Source of the DNA: an uncultured Lachnospiraceae bacterium
GTDB lineage: Bacteria; Bacillota; Clostridia; Lachnospirales; Lachnospiraceae
Direction of reading: 5' to 3'
DNA length: 29,498 bases
Assembly: GCA_910577065.1 (NCBI GenBank)
Contig: CAJTLD010000022.1
Location: forward strand, 1-29,498
The notes below the pieces were generated by a model. That model searched no databases. It was not told the DNA's origin and saw only the letters and a list, made by a program, of their open reading frames with translations. Shown here piece after piece: positions 7,072 to 15,959 of this stretch. The translations under genes and the position numbers were made by a program. Positions within the stretch are counted from its first letter, which is position 1, and each line of letters opens with the position of its first letter.

Positions 7072-7764
7072 TTATTTTTTTCCGTCAATCAGCGCATGCA
7101 GCTTGCTGACTGCCTCGTGGATACCGCCCACTTCATTGATCAGGCCCTCCTGCACGGCATCCGCCCCGACCAGGATCGTCCCAAGGTCTTTTGACATCAT
7201 ATCCGTATTCATCATCAGTTCTTCCATCCGCTCTTTCTTTGCACCGGAATGCGTTGTGATAAATCCCAGGATCCGATCCTGCATCTGCTTAAAATAATCA
7301 TACGTCTGTTTTGCTCCGATTACCGTGCCGCTCATGCGCACCGGATGGATAACCATCGTCCCGCTCGGCACGATATACGAATAATCTGTGGACACGGCCA
7401 GCGGCACCCCAATGGAATGCGATCCGCCAAGCACCAGCGACACAGAAGGCTTATCCAGTGAAGCTACCATTTCCGCTATCGCAAGCCCGCTCTCCACATC
7501 GCCGCCCACCGTGTTTAAAATCAAAAGCAGGCCGTCCACCTTTTCGCTGTCCTCAATAACCGCAAGCTGCGGCAGCACATGTTCATACTTTGTCGTTTTC
7601 GTCGTTGTCGGCAGGCATTCATGCCCCTCAATCTCTCCGATAATATTTAACAGATGAATATTGTGGTTGGTTTTGGGATTGTTTAAAACCGCCTGCCCGT
7701 ACTCTTTGATGGAATCCATATCCATTTCGTTTTGGTTTGTTTCTTTGCTGTTTGTATCGCCCAT
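7072..7764 (-). CDS. tepA: ClpP-like serine protease TepA
   Basis: A 230-residue protein of the ClpP fold, TepA (YmfB) branch. Landmarks: LNTVGGDVESGLAIAEM (substrate-binding strand and helix), the nucleophile Ser117 in GGSHSIGVP, and the general base His140 in MVIHPVRM; the ending VGADAVQEGLINEVGG is also typical. In Bacillus subtilis TepA has been described both as helping protein export and as a protease acting in spore outgrowth; it works without a Clp ATPase partner as far as is known. The other spore gene here (28124) fits a sporulating host. It lies 73 bp after glgA; the gap contains a hairpin (7776-7803) that may reduce read-through, so tepA could be partly uncoupled from the genes before it. 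GTGAGG stands upstream of the ATG. Confidence 0.87.
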   Translation of the reverse strand: MGDTNSKETNQNEMDMDSIKEYGQAVLNNPKTNHNIHLLNIIGEIEGHECLPTTTKTTKYEHVLPQLAVIEDSEKVDGLLLILNTVGGDVESGLAIAEMVASLDKPSVSLVLGGSHSIGVPLAVSTDYSYIVPSGTMVIHPVRMSGTVIGAKQTYDYFKQMQDRILGFITTHSGAKKERMEELMMNTDMMSKDLGTILVGADAVQEGLINEVGGIHEAVSKLHALIDGKK

Positions 7765-7775
7765 CTTTTTACCTC

Positions 7776-7803
7776 ACAAAAACAGAGGGCCGTCTGACCC
7801 TCC
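7776..7803 (-). terminator. Possible terminator or attenuating hairpin between glgA and tepA
   Basis: GAGGG (7785-7789) and CCCTC (7798-7802) form a stem with an 8-nt loop; on the minus strand TGTTTTTG follows. It sits so close to the tepA ribosome site (about 7768-7773) that it could also influence tepA translation. Confidence 0.5.
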
Positions 7804-7837
7804 TTTTTGTTTAGTATATCCGGATATTTTGTTTTTA

Positions 7838-9289
7838 TTAGTATCCGAGCAGATAGTTATAGAGATTTTGGTATTTTTCCCTGGAAGAAGTCCAGGAGTA
7901 GTCTTTATCCATACCGCGCTCCACCATCTGGTTCCACTGGCGTTTTTTATCGAAAAAGATATGCTTGGAGTAATTGATAATTCCCATCATCTCATCGGCG
8001 TTGTAGTTGGTAAACGAGAAACCTTCGCCCGTATTGTCGTATTCGTTAAACGGAGCTACCGTATCCTTTAAGCCGCCTGTCTCACGGACAATCGGAACCG
8101 TCCCGTATCGGAACGAAATCAACTGCGTCAGCCCGCACGGCTCAAACCGGGACGGCATCAAAAACGCGTCGGCCGCCGCATACAGCTTGTGCGCCAAATC
8201 ATCCGAATAACAGATATTTGCCGAAATACGATCCGGATACTTCCATGCATAATGGCGGAACATATTTTCATAGCGCAGATCCCCGGTACCGATAATGACA
8301 AACTGCGTAAAATCGTCTGCAATATAATCCATCATATAGTTGATCAAATCAAGTCCCTTTTGGTCCGTCAGACGGGAAATCAGGCCAATCATATACTTCT
8401 TCTTGTCTTCGACAAGGCCCAGTTCCTTCTGCAGTCTGGTTTTATTGACCGCTTTTTTCTGACGGAAATTGTCTTTGTTGTAATTGGAATATATTTTCGG
8501 ATCGGTCTGCGGATTGTACACGCCATAGTCAATGCCGTTTACAATCCCCTGCATATCAAAATGCCTTGCGGAAAGTAAGCCCTCTAAGCCCTCCCCGTAT
8601 TCCGGCGTCTGGATTTCATTCGCATATGTATCGCTGACAGTCGTAATATAGTCCGCATATACGAGGCCGCCTTTTAACATGTTCGCGTCCTTTTTGTACT
8701 CTAACTTATCCGGCGCAAACAAGCCGTTGGCAAAACCTGTAATGCCGCGCATCGTCTGTATATCCCATACGCCCTGGAATTTCAGGTTGTGGATCGTCAT
8801 AATCGTCTTGATGCCCCAGAAAAACCCGTCCGCGCTGAACTCGTTCTTTAAATATACCGGGATAAATCCGGTTTCCCAGTCGTGGCAGTGAATCAGATCC
8901 GGCCTGAAATTAATCTGCGGCAGGATGGATAAAACCGCCTTGTCAAAGAAACAGAATTTCTCGATGTCATTGCGGATATTTCCGTAAGGCTGGAAACAGT
9001 TAAAATATTCTTCATTGTCAATAAAGTAATAGGTAATGCCGTCCAGTTCATATTTGAGCACGCCGACATATTTGTTTCGAATGTAACTGCCCGCATCCAT
9101 ATAAAAATGCGTCACATACTCAAACTGGCTCCGGAAGTGATCCGGAATGCAGCTGTAATTGGGAAGCACAACCCGTACGTCCCATTCTTCCTTGGAAAAT
9201 TCCTTTGGTAACGCGCCGCAAACATCAGCGAGCCCTCCTGTTTTGATAAACGGGACACATTCTGATGCTGCAAAAAGTATTTTTTTCAT
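7838..9289 (-). CDS. glgA: Glycogen synthase, GT5 family
   Basis: Adds glucose from a nucleotide sugar (ADP-glucose in the bacterial GT5 family) to the non-reducing end of alpha-1,4-glucan. It has 483 residues, the usual length. The N-terminal nucleotide-sugar motif KTGGLAD starts at Lys16 and the family hallmark ASECVPF precedes it. The C-terminal GT-B half has the acid motif PSRFEPCGLTQLISFRYGT followed by RETGGLKDTV. The ATG is preceded by GGAGGGG. It lies 18 bp after metY, with no other glycogen genes (glgC, glgD, glgP, glgB) in the window; in many Clostridia these are scattered. The pairing with a methionine gene looks like shared transcription and not a shared pathway. Confidence 0.95.
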   Translation of the reverse strand: MKKILFAASECVPFIKTGGLADVCGALPKEFSKEEWDVRVVLPNYSCIPDHFRSQFEYVTHFYMDAGSYIRNKYVGVLKYELDGITYYFIDNEEYFNCFQPYGNIRNDIEKFCFFDKAVLSILPQINFRPDLIHCHDWETGFIPVYLKNEFSADGFFWGIKTIMTIHNLKFQGVWDIQTMRGITGFANGLFAPDKLEYKKDANMLKGGLVYADYITTVSDTYANEIQTPEYGEGLEGLLSARHFDMQGIVNGIDYGVYNPQTDPKIYSNYNKDNFRQKKAVNKTRLQKELGLVEDKKKYMIGLISRLTDQKGLDLINYMMDYIADDFTQFVIIGTGDLRYENMFRHYAWKYPDRISANICYSDDLAHKLYAAADAFLMPSRFEPCGLTQLISFRYGTVPIVRETGGLKDTVAPFNEYDNTGEGFSFTNYNADEMMGIINYSKHIFFDKKRQWNQMVERGMDKDYSWTSSREKYQNLYNYLLGY

Positions 9290-9307
9290 GTAAAACCCCT
9301 CCTTCTT

Positions 9308-10594
9308 TTACGATAGGTCTGCCAAAGCCTGCTCTAAATCTGCAATAATATCTTCCGCATTTTCAATGCCCACGGAAAAACGGATAAGATCCGGTTTTAC
9401 GCCCGCTTCAATCAGCTGGGCGTCTGTCATCTGGCGGTGCGTATGGCTTGCCGGATGCAGCACGCAGGTTCTTGCGTCTGCGACGTGGGTTACTATGGCC
9501 GCCAGCTTTAACCGGTCCATAAACCAGATGGAAGCGTCCCTTCCGCCCTTTAACCCGAAAGAAATGACGCCGCAGGTTCCGTTTGGCATATATTTCTGTG
9601 CCAGCGTATAATATTTATTGTCTTTTAAGCCTGCAAAATTAACCCAGGCAACCTTCTCGTGTTTTGATAAATATCCGGCCACCCTGGCCGCGTTTTCACA
9701 ATGGCGCGGCATACGCAGGTGCAGCGTTTCAAGCCCGACGTTCAAAAGAAACGCATTCTGCGGCGACTGGATGGAACCCAGATCGCGCATCAGCTGCGCG
9801 GTCGCCTTCTGGATGTACGCGAGCTTGCCGAATTTCTCAGTATAGACAATGCCGTGGTAAGATTCATCCGGCATCGTAAGACCCGGATATTTGTCTTTGT
9901 GCGCCGCCCAGTCAAAATTTCCGGAATCAATAATCGCGCCGCCTACGCTCATTGCATGCCCGTCCATATATTTCGTCGTCGAATGGGTTATAATATCCGC
10001 TCCCCACTCAAACGGCCTGCAATTGATCGGCGTGGGAAACGTATTGTCCACAATTAAAGGCACGCCGCGCCTGTGCGCAATGGCTGCAAACCGTTCCACA
10101 TCCAGCACCACAAGGGAAGGATTGGAAATCGTCTCCGCAAACAGCGCCTTGGTATTCGGCAGAAAAGCCGCTTCGATTTCTTCGTCGGACGCGTCCGGAT
10201 CGACAAACGTACAGGAAACGCCCTGTTTTTTCATCGTCGTGCCAAACAGATTAAACGTCCCTCCGTAAAGCGCGGTGGAACAGACAAAGTGGTCGCCCGC
10301 CTCGCAGATATTAAACACGGCGTAATAATTCGCCGCCTGCCCGGATGAAGTCAGCATCCCGGCGATACCGCCTTCCAACTCGGTAATCTTGGCCGCCACC
10401 GCGTCGTTGGTCGGGTTTTGCAGCCTGGTATAAAAATATCCGGCTTCTTCCAAATCAAAAAGCCTTCCCATCTGATCGCTGTCGTCATATTTAAACGTCG
10501 TGCTCTGGTATATCGGAAGCACCCTTGGTTCTCCCTTTTTGGGCTTCCATCCCGCCTGGACGCACACCGTTTCCGGTTTTCGGTTTATTCCCAT
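9308..10594 (-). CDS. metY: O-acetylhomoserine sulfhydrylase
   Basis: PLP enzyme of the Cys/Met metabolism family that makes homocysteine from O-acetylhomoserine and sulfide. It has 428 residues, longer than MetB/MetC (about 380-400) and typical of MetY. Seen in order: GYFYTRLQNPTND (PLP-phosphate contact Tyr/Arg), the SSGQAANYYA helix, VDNTFPTPI (Asp183 on the pyridine nitrogen), and the PLP lysine Lys208 in ITHSTTKYMDGH. The large-type insertion and the ending LIRFSVGIENAEDIIADLEQ agree. AAGGAG stands 6 nt before the ATG. The gene lies 12 bp after yebC. It fits functionally with metA at 21397, whose active-site Glu111 predicts that it makes O-acetylhomoserine. Confidence 0.95.
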   Translation of the reverse strand: MGINRKPETVCVQAGWKPKKGEPRVLPIYQSTTFKYDDSDQMGRLFDLEEAGYFYTRLQNPTNDAVAAKITELEGGIAGMLTSSGQAANYYAVFNICEAGDHFVCSTALYGGTFNLFGTTMKKQGVSCTFVDPDASDEEIEAAFLPNTKALFAETISNPSLVVLDVERFAAIAHRRGVPLIVDNTFPTPINCRPFEWGADIITHSTTKYMDGHAMSVGGAIIDSGNFDWAAHKDKYPGLTMPDESYHGIVYTEKFGKLAYIQKATAQLMRDLGSIQSPQNAFLLNVGLETLHLRMPRHCENAARVAGYLSKHEKVAWVNFAGLKDNKYYTLAQKYMPNGTCGVISFGLKGGRDASIWFMDRLKLAAIVTHVADARTCVLHPASHTHRQMTDAQLIEAGVKPDLIRFSVGIENAEDIIADLEQALADLS

Positions 10595-10606
10595 ATTTTT
10601 CTCCTT

Positions 10607-11335
10607 TTATTCATCCCAGTTGTGGAATACTTCCTGCACGTCGTCGTCCTCGTCAAGCAAATCCAAAATCCGCTGGATACTGTTCAAATCGGCTTCTTCC
10701 GTCAGGGTAACATACGTCTGCGGAAGCATCGTGACTTCTGCATTTGCCATAGAGACGCCTTCTTTTTCAAGAGCCTCGCGCACTTCTGAAAAACTGTCGG
10801 GCGAAGTTAAAATTTCAAAACTGTCTTCTTCCTCGGCAAAATCATCCGCCCCGGCGTCAAGCGCAAGCATCATCAGATCGTCCGCTTCCATCCCGCAGTC
10901 TTCTTTTGCAACGATTATCTGTCCCTTTTCGTCGAACATATACGACACGCAGCCCTGCGTCCCGATGCTGCCGTTTCCTTTTGTAAACGCATTGCGCACG
11001 TTTGCAGCCGTACGGTTTTTGTTGTCCGTCAGGGCTTTTACGATAATTGCGGTTCCGCAGGGGCCGTATCCTTCGTATGTAACCCGTTCATAATTGACAT
11101 TACCCGTATCCCCGGCCGCTTTTTTTATGCCGCGTTCAATCGTATCGTTTGGCATATTGTTCGATTTGGCTTTGGCGATAACGTCCCGCAGCTTGCTGTT
11201 ATTCGCCGGATCGGAGCCTCCCTCCTTCACCGCAATCGCAATTTCCCTTCCGATAATTGTAAATATTTTTCCTTTTGCCCTGTCGTTTTTTTCTTTTTTA
11301 TGTTTGATATTGGCAAATTTGGAATGTCCTGACAT
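10607..11335 (-). CDS. YebC/TACO1 family protein
   Basis: A 242-residue member of the YebC family, opening MSGHSKFANIKHKKEKNDRA, the universal start of this family, with the GREIAIAVKEGG and AKSNNMPNDTIERGIKKA helices of domain 1 and the YEGYGPCGTAIIVKALTDN strand region of domain 2. The proteins bind nucleic acid or the ribosome; members have been described as transcription regulators (PmpR) and, for TACO1 and recent bacterial cases, as helpers of translation through difficult peptide stretches. Which applies here cannot be told from sequence. It follows the CorC-like gene by 33 bp and is 12 bp from metY, inside one transcription unit. Confidence 0.95.
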   Translation of the reverse strand: MSGHSKFANIKHKKEKNDRAKGKIFTIIGREIAIAVKEGGSDPANNSKLRDVIAKAKSNNMPNDTIERGIKKAAGDTGNVNYERVTYEGYGPCGTAIIVKALTDNKNRTAANVRNAFTKGNGSIGTQGCVSYMFDEKGQIIVAKEDCGMEADDLMMLALDAGADDFAEEEDSFEILTSPDSFSEVREALEKEGVSMANAEVTMLPQTYVTLTEEADLNSIQRILDLLDEDDDVQEVFHNWDE

Positions 11336-11368
11336 AGCAATTCCTCTTTTCTAAAAATTCTCTTTTCT

Positions 11369-12697
11369 TTATTCTACCATTATTTCCGGTTTCTGACAAG
11401 AACTATCCTCCCCGGCATCATCCTGGTGTTCCGTGATCTTCGAAACAGATACTTTTTTTATGGTTTTATCGCCTACGGCAAGGATTTTAAAGCACCAGCC
11501 GTTTGCATGGACTTCCATCCTGTCGTTGTCGTCGGGTATTTTATCAATTTTAGAAACCAGAAAACCGTTCAGCGTTTCATGCATCTGTTCTTCCGGCACT
11601 TCAATCGAAAGTTCTTTTGTTACGTCTTCAAACTGCGCCATACCCTGCATCAGATAGCTGCCGTCTGACTGCCTGCGGATCATCCCGTCGTCCTCGTCGT
11701 GCTCGTCTAAAATATTGCCGACGATTTCTTCTAAGATGTCCTCCATGGCTACAATCCCCGCCGTCTGCCCGTATTCATCCACTACGATCACCATATGCGT
11801 TTTTTCCGACTGCATTTCCTTAAACAGCGTGTTGATATTCCTTGTCTCCGGAATAAAATCTATCTTCCGCACCAAATCGCGGATATCTTTTATCTGCTTT
11901 TCATAATATTTCTGCCCGGCGCTAACCCGCAGCGCTTCCTTGATATGCAGCACCCCGATAATATTGTCGATATCGTCTAAGTACACCGGAAAGCGGGAAT
12001 AGCCGTTTTCATTCAGAAAATCCATCGCTTCTGCAAACGTCTTGGTTCCGTCTAACGCCACGATATTTTTGCGGTGCGTCATAATATCCTTAGCTTCTTT
12101 GTCGCCAAATTCAAAAATATTGTGGATCATTTCCGCTTCACTGGCCAATAAAACGCCCTGCTTGTGCCCGTCGTTTACCATGGAAATAATTTCTTCTTCG
12201 GTCAAATCATCCGGATCTTCGTTTGGATCTACGCCAAAAAGACGCACCAGCAAATCCGATGCAAACTCAAGCAACCGTACAAACGGATACCCGATCGCAG
12301 CAGGCAAAAGCATAAGCCTGCAAAGGCCAACGCTCCATGCCTTCGCTTTCCTGCCCGCAATTTTTGCCGGCGCATACATGCCGGCCGCTAAAAGCAGCAT
12401 CCAGTATGAAACCAAAATCAGGATCCGTTTCGTTCCCGTATAAGACGCAATGGCATACGTTCCTGCCGCAAGCTGCATACCGGCTGCAAAAAACTGTAAA
12501 CTATGTACGCTTCGGGCCGGATTTTTCAAAAACAGCCGAAGCACGGTTACCCGTTTATCCCCTTCCATTTCCGGTTTCTCTAGGCTGCCTGCATTACTGT
12601 TTTGCAGGGCCGAATCAAACCCATAACATAAAACGTGCAGTATCAAAAATACCAGCAATACGATTAGCCCCGTTTCTTGGGCCGCGCCATCCTCCAT
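11369..12697 (-). CDS. CNNM/CorC-type membrane protein with CBS pair
   Basis: A 442-residue transporter-like protein. The N-terminal third is a divergent DUF21 region with four hydrophobic segments (about 10-28, 67-87, 91-113, 124-146). It is followed by a CBS pair (about 200-325: KTFAEAMDFLNENGYSRFPV, IDNIIGVLHIKEAL, then THMVIVVDEYGQTAGIVAME) and a CorC_HlyC domain (about 345-425: YLMQGMAQFEDVTKELSIEV). Relatives are linked to magnesium or cobalt efflux; older annotations say hemolysin. The CBS pair probably binds ATP-Mg. The DUF21 part is less conserved than usual, with only CYGFDSALQNSN recalling the family's SASETAL-like opening helix. The ATG has AAGGAGAG before it, and a strong promoter at 12751-12779 makes it the first gene of its unit. 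Confidence 0.88.
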   Translation of the reverse strand: MEDGAAQETGLIVLLVFLILHVLCYGFDSALQNSNAGSLEKPEMEGDKRVTVLRLFLKNPARSVHSLQFFAAGMQLAAGTYAIASYTGTKRILILVSYWMLLLAAGMYAPAKIAGRKAKAWSVGLCRLMLLPAAIGYPFVRLLEFASDLLVRLFGVDPNEDPDDLTEEEIISMVNDGHKQGVLLASEAEMIHNIFEFGDKEAKDIMTHRKNIVALDGTKTFAEAMDFLNENGYSRFPVYLDDIDNIIGVLHIKEALRVSAGQKYYEKQIKDIRDLVRKIDFIPETRNINTLFKEMQSEKTHMVIVVDEYGQTAGIVAMEDILEEIVGNILDEHDEDDGMIRRQSDGSYLMQGMAQFEDVTKELSIEVPEEQMHETLNGFLVSKIDKIPDDNDRMEVHANGWCFKILAVGDKTIKKVSVSKITEHQDDAGEDSSCQKPEIMVE

Positions 12698-12750
12698 TTC
12701 AACTCTCCTTTGCCTTTACCCATATTGCAGAAACTGTTGCAAACATCTGA

Positions 12751-12779
12751 AATATACCATTATCCGGCGGTTTCGTCAA
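12751..12779 (-). promoter_or_regulatory. Promoter of the CorC-yebC-metY-glgA unit
   Basis: TTGACG (12779-12774), 17-bp spacer, TATATT (12756-12751) on the minus strand, about 54 bp before the start codon of the CorC-like gene. The following genes are 12-33 bp apart down to glgA, so this is probably the main promoter of four or five genes. Confidence 0.75.
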
Positions 12780-12787
12780 GGTTTCCG

Positions 12788-13135
12788 TTATGTAAGCAAT
12801 TCCAGGCTTACCTCGAGCGCTTTATCCACTTTAAACAGCATGCTGCTGTCGAGATGGCATACTTTGTCTTTCAGTCTCTTTTTATCTATCGTCCGAAGCT
12901 GTTCCAGCAAAATAACCGAATCCTTTACCATATCGTACTTATCGCTGTTTAACTCCACGTGCGTCGGCAGCTTTGCCTTGTGCATCTGCGACGTAATCGC
13001 CGCGCAGATAACCGTCGGGGAATGACGGTTCCCGACGTCGTTTTGGATGATCAGGACCGGCCGCACGCCGCCCTGCTCCGATCCCACAACCGGACGCAGA
13101 TCCGCATAATAAATGTCTCCTCTGTGAATCGCCAT
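12788..13135 (-). CDS. endoA: mRNA interferase toxin EndoA/MazF, without adjacent antitoxin
   Basis: A 115-residue endoribonuclease that cuts mRNA at a short sequence (UACAU in Bacillus subtilis EndoA). Residues match the family closely: RGDIYYADLRPVVGSEQGG, Arg25 in GVRPVL and Thr48 in AAITSQ, the two catalytic positions known for EndoA. The ATG at 13135 is chosen because GGAG lies 8 nt before it; a GTG nine bases further out overlaps that site. It follows alr by 65 bp as in Bacillus, but there the antitoxin gene ndoAI lies between the two; here the gap has no reading frame that could encode it. The toxin looks intact, so an antitoxin must be elsewhere, or the protein is controlled differently. 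Confidence 0.95.
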   Translation of the reverse strand: MAIHRGDIYYADLRPVVGSEQGGVRPVLIIQNDVGNRHSPTVICAAITSQMHKAKLPTHVELNSDKYDMVKDSVILLEQLRTIDKKRLKDKVCHLDSSMLFKVDKALEVSLELLT

Positions 13136-13200
13136 ACTACTCACTCCATATCATTTTATTTTCCTGATATGAAGAGTATTTCCGGTTTTTATTTTTCTAT

Positions 13201-14373
13201 TCATCCGTCCAAAAAATTATTGTTTGCAGATACCAATCTGTTATTTTTATAAAAAAGGCGCGGTACGCGTTTGGTGATATCACAGGCAAACTCATAATTA
13301 AACCGGCCCGACAAAGAGGCGAGCGTTTCCATGCTTAACACGCTGCCCCCGTCCTCCCCAAGCAGCGTCACCGTATCCAGTAAACGCGCATCGGGAATAT
13401 CAGTTACATCCACCATAAACTGATCCATGCATATCCTTCCAAGGATAGGCGCCTTCTTTCCATGAATCAGCACGTACCCCTTATTCGAAAGGCTCCTTGG
13501 GTAACCGTCCGCATAGCCTGCCGGAATGGTTGCAACCATGCGCGGCTCATTTAAGCAGTACGTGCCGCCGTAGCTGATACGCCTCCCGGCCTCAAGCCGC
13601 TTAATATGTACAATCTTACTCTTAATCTGCATCACCGGCTTTATAGGTACGGAATCCCGTTTCACCTCGTCGGAAGGCCACAGCCCGTACAAAATAATCC
13701 CCGCGCGCACCAGATCCAGGTTTGCCTCGGGCAGTTCTGCGATTGCGGCGCTGTTGGAAACGTGCCGGTACGCAAAACTGACATGGCGTTTTTCTAACAT
13801 ACGGACCATATCCTTGTACGCGTCCAGCTGCGCTTTGGCCACGCTTTTATCCGCTTCGTCCGCCCGGGCAAAATGGGTAAAAAGCCCTTCTATTTCAATT
13901 CCCGGCAAAGCCGCAATCCGGGCAATTTCATCCGCGGCGTCTTTTGTCACCTGATATCCCAGCCGGCTCATGCCCGTATCGATTTTGATATGGATATACG
14001 CTTTTGTCCCGGTCAAAACAGCCGCCCTTGCATATGCCTGCGCCATTTCATACGTAAAAACCGTAGGGCGTATCCCGTTTTTGATAAGTTCCCCGTACTC
14101 CGCCCCAAACGTATACCCCAGAACCATTATCGGTTTTTTAATCCCGTTTTTCCGGAGCCAAAGCGCCTCCTGGCCCGTTGCAACCGCAAAGCCGAACAGT
14201 TTTGGAAACGCTTCCGTTTCTTTTGCGATTTCAACGGCGCCATGGCCGTATGCATCCGCTTTTATGACGGCTATGATTTCCGTATGCGGCGAAAGCTTTT
14301 TTGCAATGGCTTTTAAATTGCCGGAGACGGCGTCAAGGTCAATCCTGGCATAAATCCTGTCATAGTTTTCCAT
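13201..14373 (-). CDS. alr: Alanine racemase
   Basis: Converts L-alanine to D-alanine for peptidoglycan. PLP fold-type III enzyme, 390 residues. The PLP lysine is Lys38 in AVIKADAYGHG, the catalytic tyrosine Tyr268 in RRISYGGTY, and the C-terminal beta domain has GRICMDQFMVDVTD and VTLLGEDGG. The TAA of the upstream hydrate-repair gene sits directly against this ATG, and the AAGGAGAG ribosome site lies inside the upstream gene's last codons, so translation is coupled. The order hydrate-repair gene, alr, endoA is common in Firmicutes. Confidence 0.97.
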   Translation of the reverse strand: MENYDRIYARIDLDAVSGNLKAIAKKLSPHTEIIAVIKADAYGHGAVEIAKETEAFPKLFGFAVATGQEALWLRKNGIKKPIMVLGYTFGAEYGELIKNGIRPTVFTYEMAQAYARAAVLTGTKAYIHIKIDTGMSRLGYQVTKDAADEIARIAALPGIEIEGLFTHFARADEADKSVAKAQLDAYKDMVRMLEKRHVSFAYRHVSNSAAIAELPEANLDLVRAGIILYGLWPSDEVKRDSVPIKPVMQIKSKIVHIKRLEAGRRISYGGTYCLNEPRMVATIPAGYADGYPRSLSNKGYVLIHGKKAPILGRICMDQFMVDVTDIPDARLLDTVTLLGEDGGSVLSMETLASLSGRFNYEFACDITKRVPRLFYKNNRLVSANNNFLDG

Positions 14374-15897
14374 TTAAAACTCTCCTTCTTCTGTTCTCTT
14401 TACGGCCTGCCAAAGATTTTCCAAGAGATCGGAAGCTATCATAGAACAGGTCCCTTTCCTCTCGGCCGCAATGTCCCCGGCCGCGCCATGCAGATAAACG
14501 GCAAGCGCAGCCGCGTTTTCGCAGTCCATTCCCTGCGCCAAAAGGCCTGTCAGAAATCCGGCCAAAACATCGCCGCTGCCTGCGGTCGCCATCCCGCAGT
14601 TCCCGGTAGCGTTCACGACGTACGTCCCGTCCGGCATGCCAACGACAGTTCTTGCATCCTTTAACACGCAGACCGCATTGTATTCTTCTGCAAAATCCAG
14701 TGCAGACGTCAAAAGCGTTTCTTTAACCGTATCAATATCTTGTCCTGTCAGGCGCGCCATCTCCCCCAGATGCGGCGTTACGATATAAGAGCCGGCCGCT
14801 TCTTTTAACAGAACCCGGTTTGACGACAAAATATTTAAGGCGTCCGCGTCAAATACCGCTTTTTTTCCCGCATACTGCAGCGTTTTTGCGACAAGCAGCT
14901 TTGCGGCCGGCGTACATCCAAGACCCGGCCCTGCCAAAACGGCGTCGGCCCATTCCATGCATTCTGCCAATACGCCTAAAAGCCCGGCCAAATCCTCGGC
15001 CTGCGCGTCATAAACCGTAAGGATTGCTTCGGGAAGGCGCGTAAGGAGAATATCACGGTTTTCGTACGGCGTTAAAATCCGCACCAGGCCGCATCCGCCG
15101 TAATAAGCCGCTTTCGCCGCAAAATAAGCCGCGCCCGCCATATCTGGGGAACCTGCGATAATCAGCGCTTTGCCATAAGTGCCTTTGTTGGAATAAGGCG
15201 TCCTCTTTGGCAGAAGTTTTCTTGCATCTTCTCTTTTCAGGTACCGCCCAGGCGGCGTCTGCCCCAGAAAGCCGTATGCGTCAATCCCGATATCCGCCGT
15301 AATAAGCTCTCCCGTATACTGCGCGCCCGGATACAGCAAATGGCCGGTTTTGGCAAAACCAAACGTTACAGTCAAATCCGCACAAAACGCCGTCCCCAAA
15401 ACATGCCCGTTATCCGCGGAAATGCCGGACGAAATATCTACGGCAATTTTAAACGCGTCTTTCCGGTTCAGCTTTTCAAGAAGTTTTGCAAGCTTCCCTT
15501 CGATATGGCGCGCAAGCCCAATGCCGAACAATGCGTCCGCAATTACCGCATAGCTGCCGTCTTCCCACCCGGCGCTTTGTGAAACGCCGTATTTTTTTAC
15601 AGACTCATACTGCGCTTTTGTTTCCGGCGTCATTTTTGTCTCGTCCATTGCGAACAGATATTCCGTATGGTACCCTTTTAAATACAGCAGGCGCGCCAAT
15701 GCGAACCCATCCCCGCCATTATTGCCTGCGCCGCACACGATAAGTATTTTGCCGTCTTCTTTTGAAAAACGGGCCGTAATTTCATAAAATACCGCCAGCG
15801 CAGCGCGTTCCATAAGGACGGCGGAAGGCACGCCGTAATGTTTTATCGTATTCTGATCACACCGCTTGATTTCCCGGCTGTTTACCAGATAAGCCAT
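14374..15897 (-). CDS. nnr: Bifunctional NAD(P)H-hydrate epimerase / dehydratase
   Basis: Repairs NAD(P)H that has become hydrated: the N-terminal half interconverts R and S hydrates and the C-terminal half dehydrates the S form using ADP. 507 residues from the ATG at 15897, which has AAAGGAG 6 nt before it; the frame is open further upstream but those codons lie in a terminator hairpin. Epimerase half (about 1-210): CGAGNNGGDGFALARLL and AVDISSGISADNG. Dehydratase half (about 225-500): KGTYGKALIIAGSPDMAGAA, DADALNIL, VTPHLGEMARL and ATAGSGDVLAG, where the usual GTGD reads GSGD. Translation is coupled to alr downstream. Confidence 0.95.
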   Translation of the reverse strand: MAYLVNSREIKRCDQNTIKHYGVPSAVLMERAALAVFYEITARFSKEDGKILIVCGAGNNGGDGFALARLLYLKGYHTEYLFAMDETKMTPETKAQYESVKKYGVSQSAGWEDGSYAVIADALFGIGLARHIEGKLAKLLEKLNRKDAFKIAVDISSGISADNGHVLGTAFCADLTVTFGFAKTGHLLYPGAQYTGELITADIGIDAYGFLGQTPPGRYLKREDARKLLPKRTPYSNKGTYGKALIIAGSPDMAGAAYFAAKAAYYGGCGLVRILTPYENRDILLTRLPEAILTVYDAQAEDLAGLLGVLAECMEWADAVLAGPGLGCTPAAKLLVAKTLQYAGKKAVFDADALNILSSNRVLLKEAAGSYIVTPHLGEMARLTGQDIDTVKETLLTSALDFAEEYNAVCVLKDARTVVGMPDGTYVVNATGNCGMATAGSGDVLAGFLTGLLAQGMDCENAAALAVYLHGAAGDIAAERKGTCSMIASDLLENLWQAVKRTEEGEF

Positions 15898-15921
15898 TTT
15901 TTCACTCCTTTTTTTCATGAC

Positions 15922-15957
15922 AAAAGGCCGTGCATATACGATATACACAGGCCTTAA
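15922..15957 (-). terminator. Terminator after rex
   Basis: On the minus strand AAGGCC (15955-15950) pairs with GGCCTT (15929-15924), and inner GTG and ATAT segments pair as well, leaving a small CGTA-like loop; TTT runs on after the stem. It lies directly after the rex stop. nnr starts only 25 bp later with no promoter that I can see, so some read-through is likely. Confidence 0.7.
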
Positions 15958-15959
15958 AA

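Noticed and set aside
15898..15948. Upstream in-frame extension of the hydrate-repair gene starting MYIVYARPF.
   Set aside because: These codons are the rex terminator hairpin read as protein; the AAAGGAG site supports the ATG at 15897.
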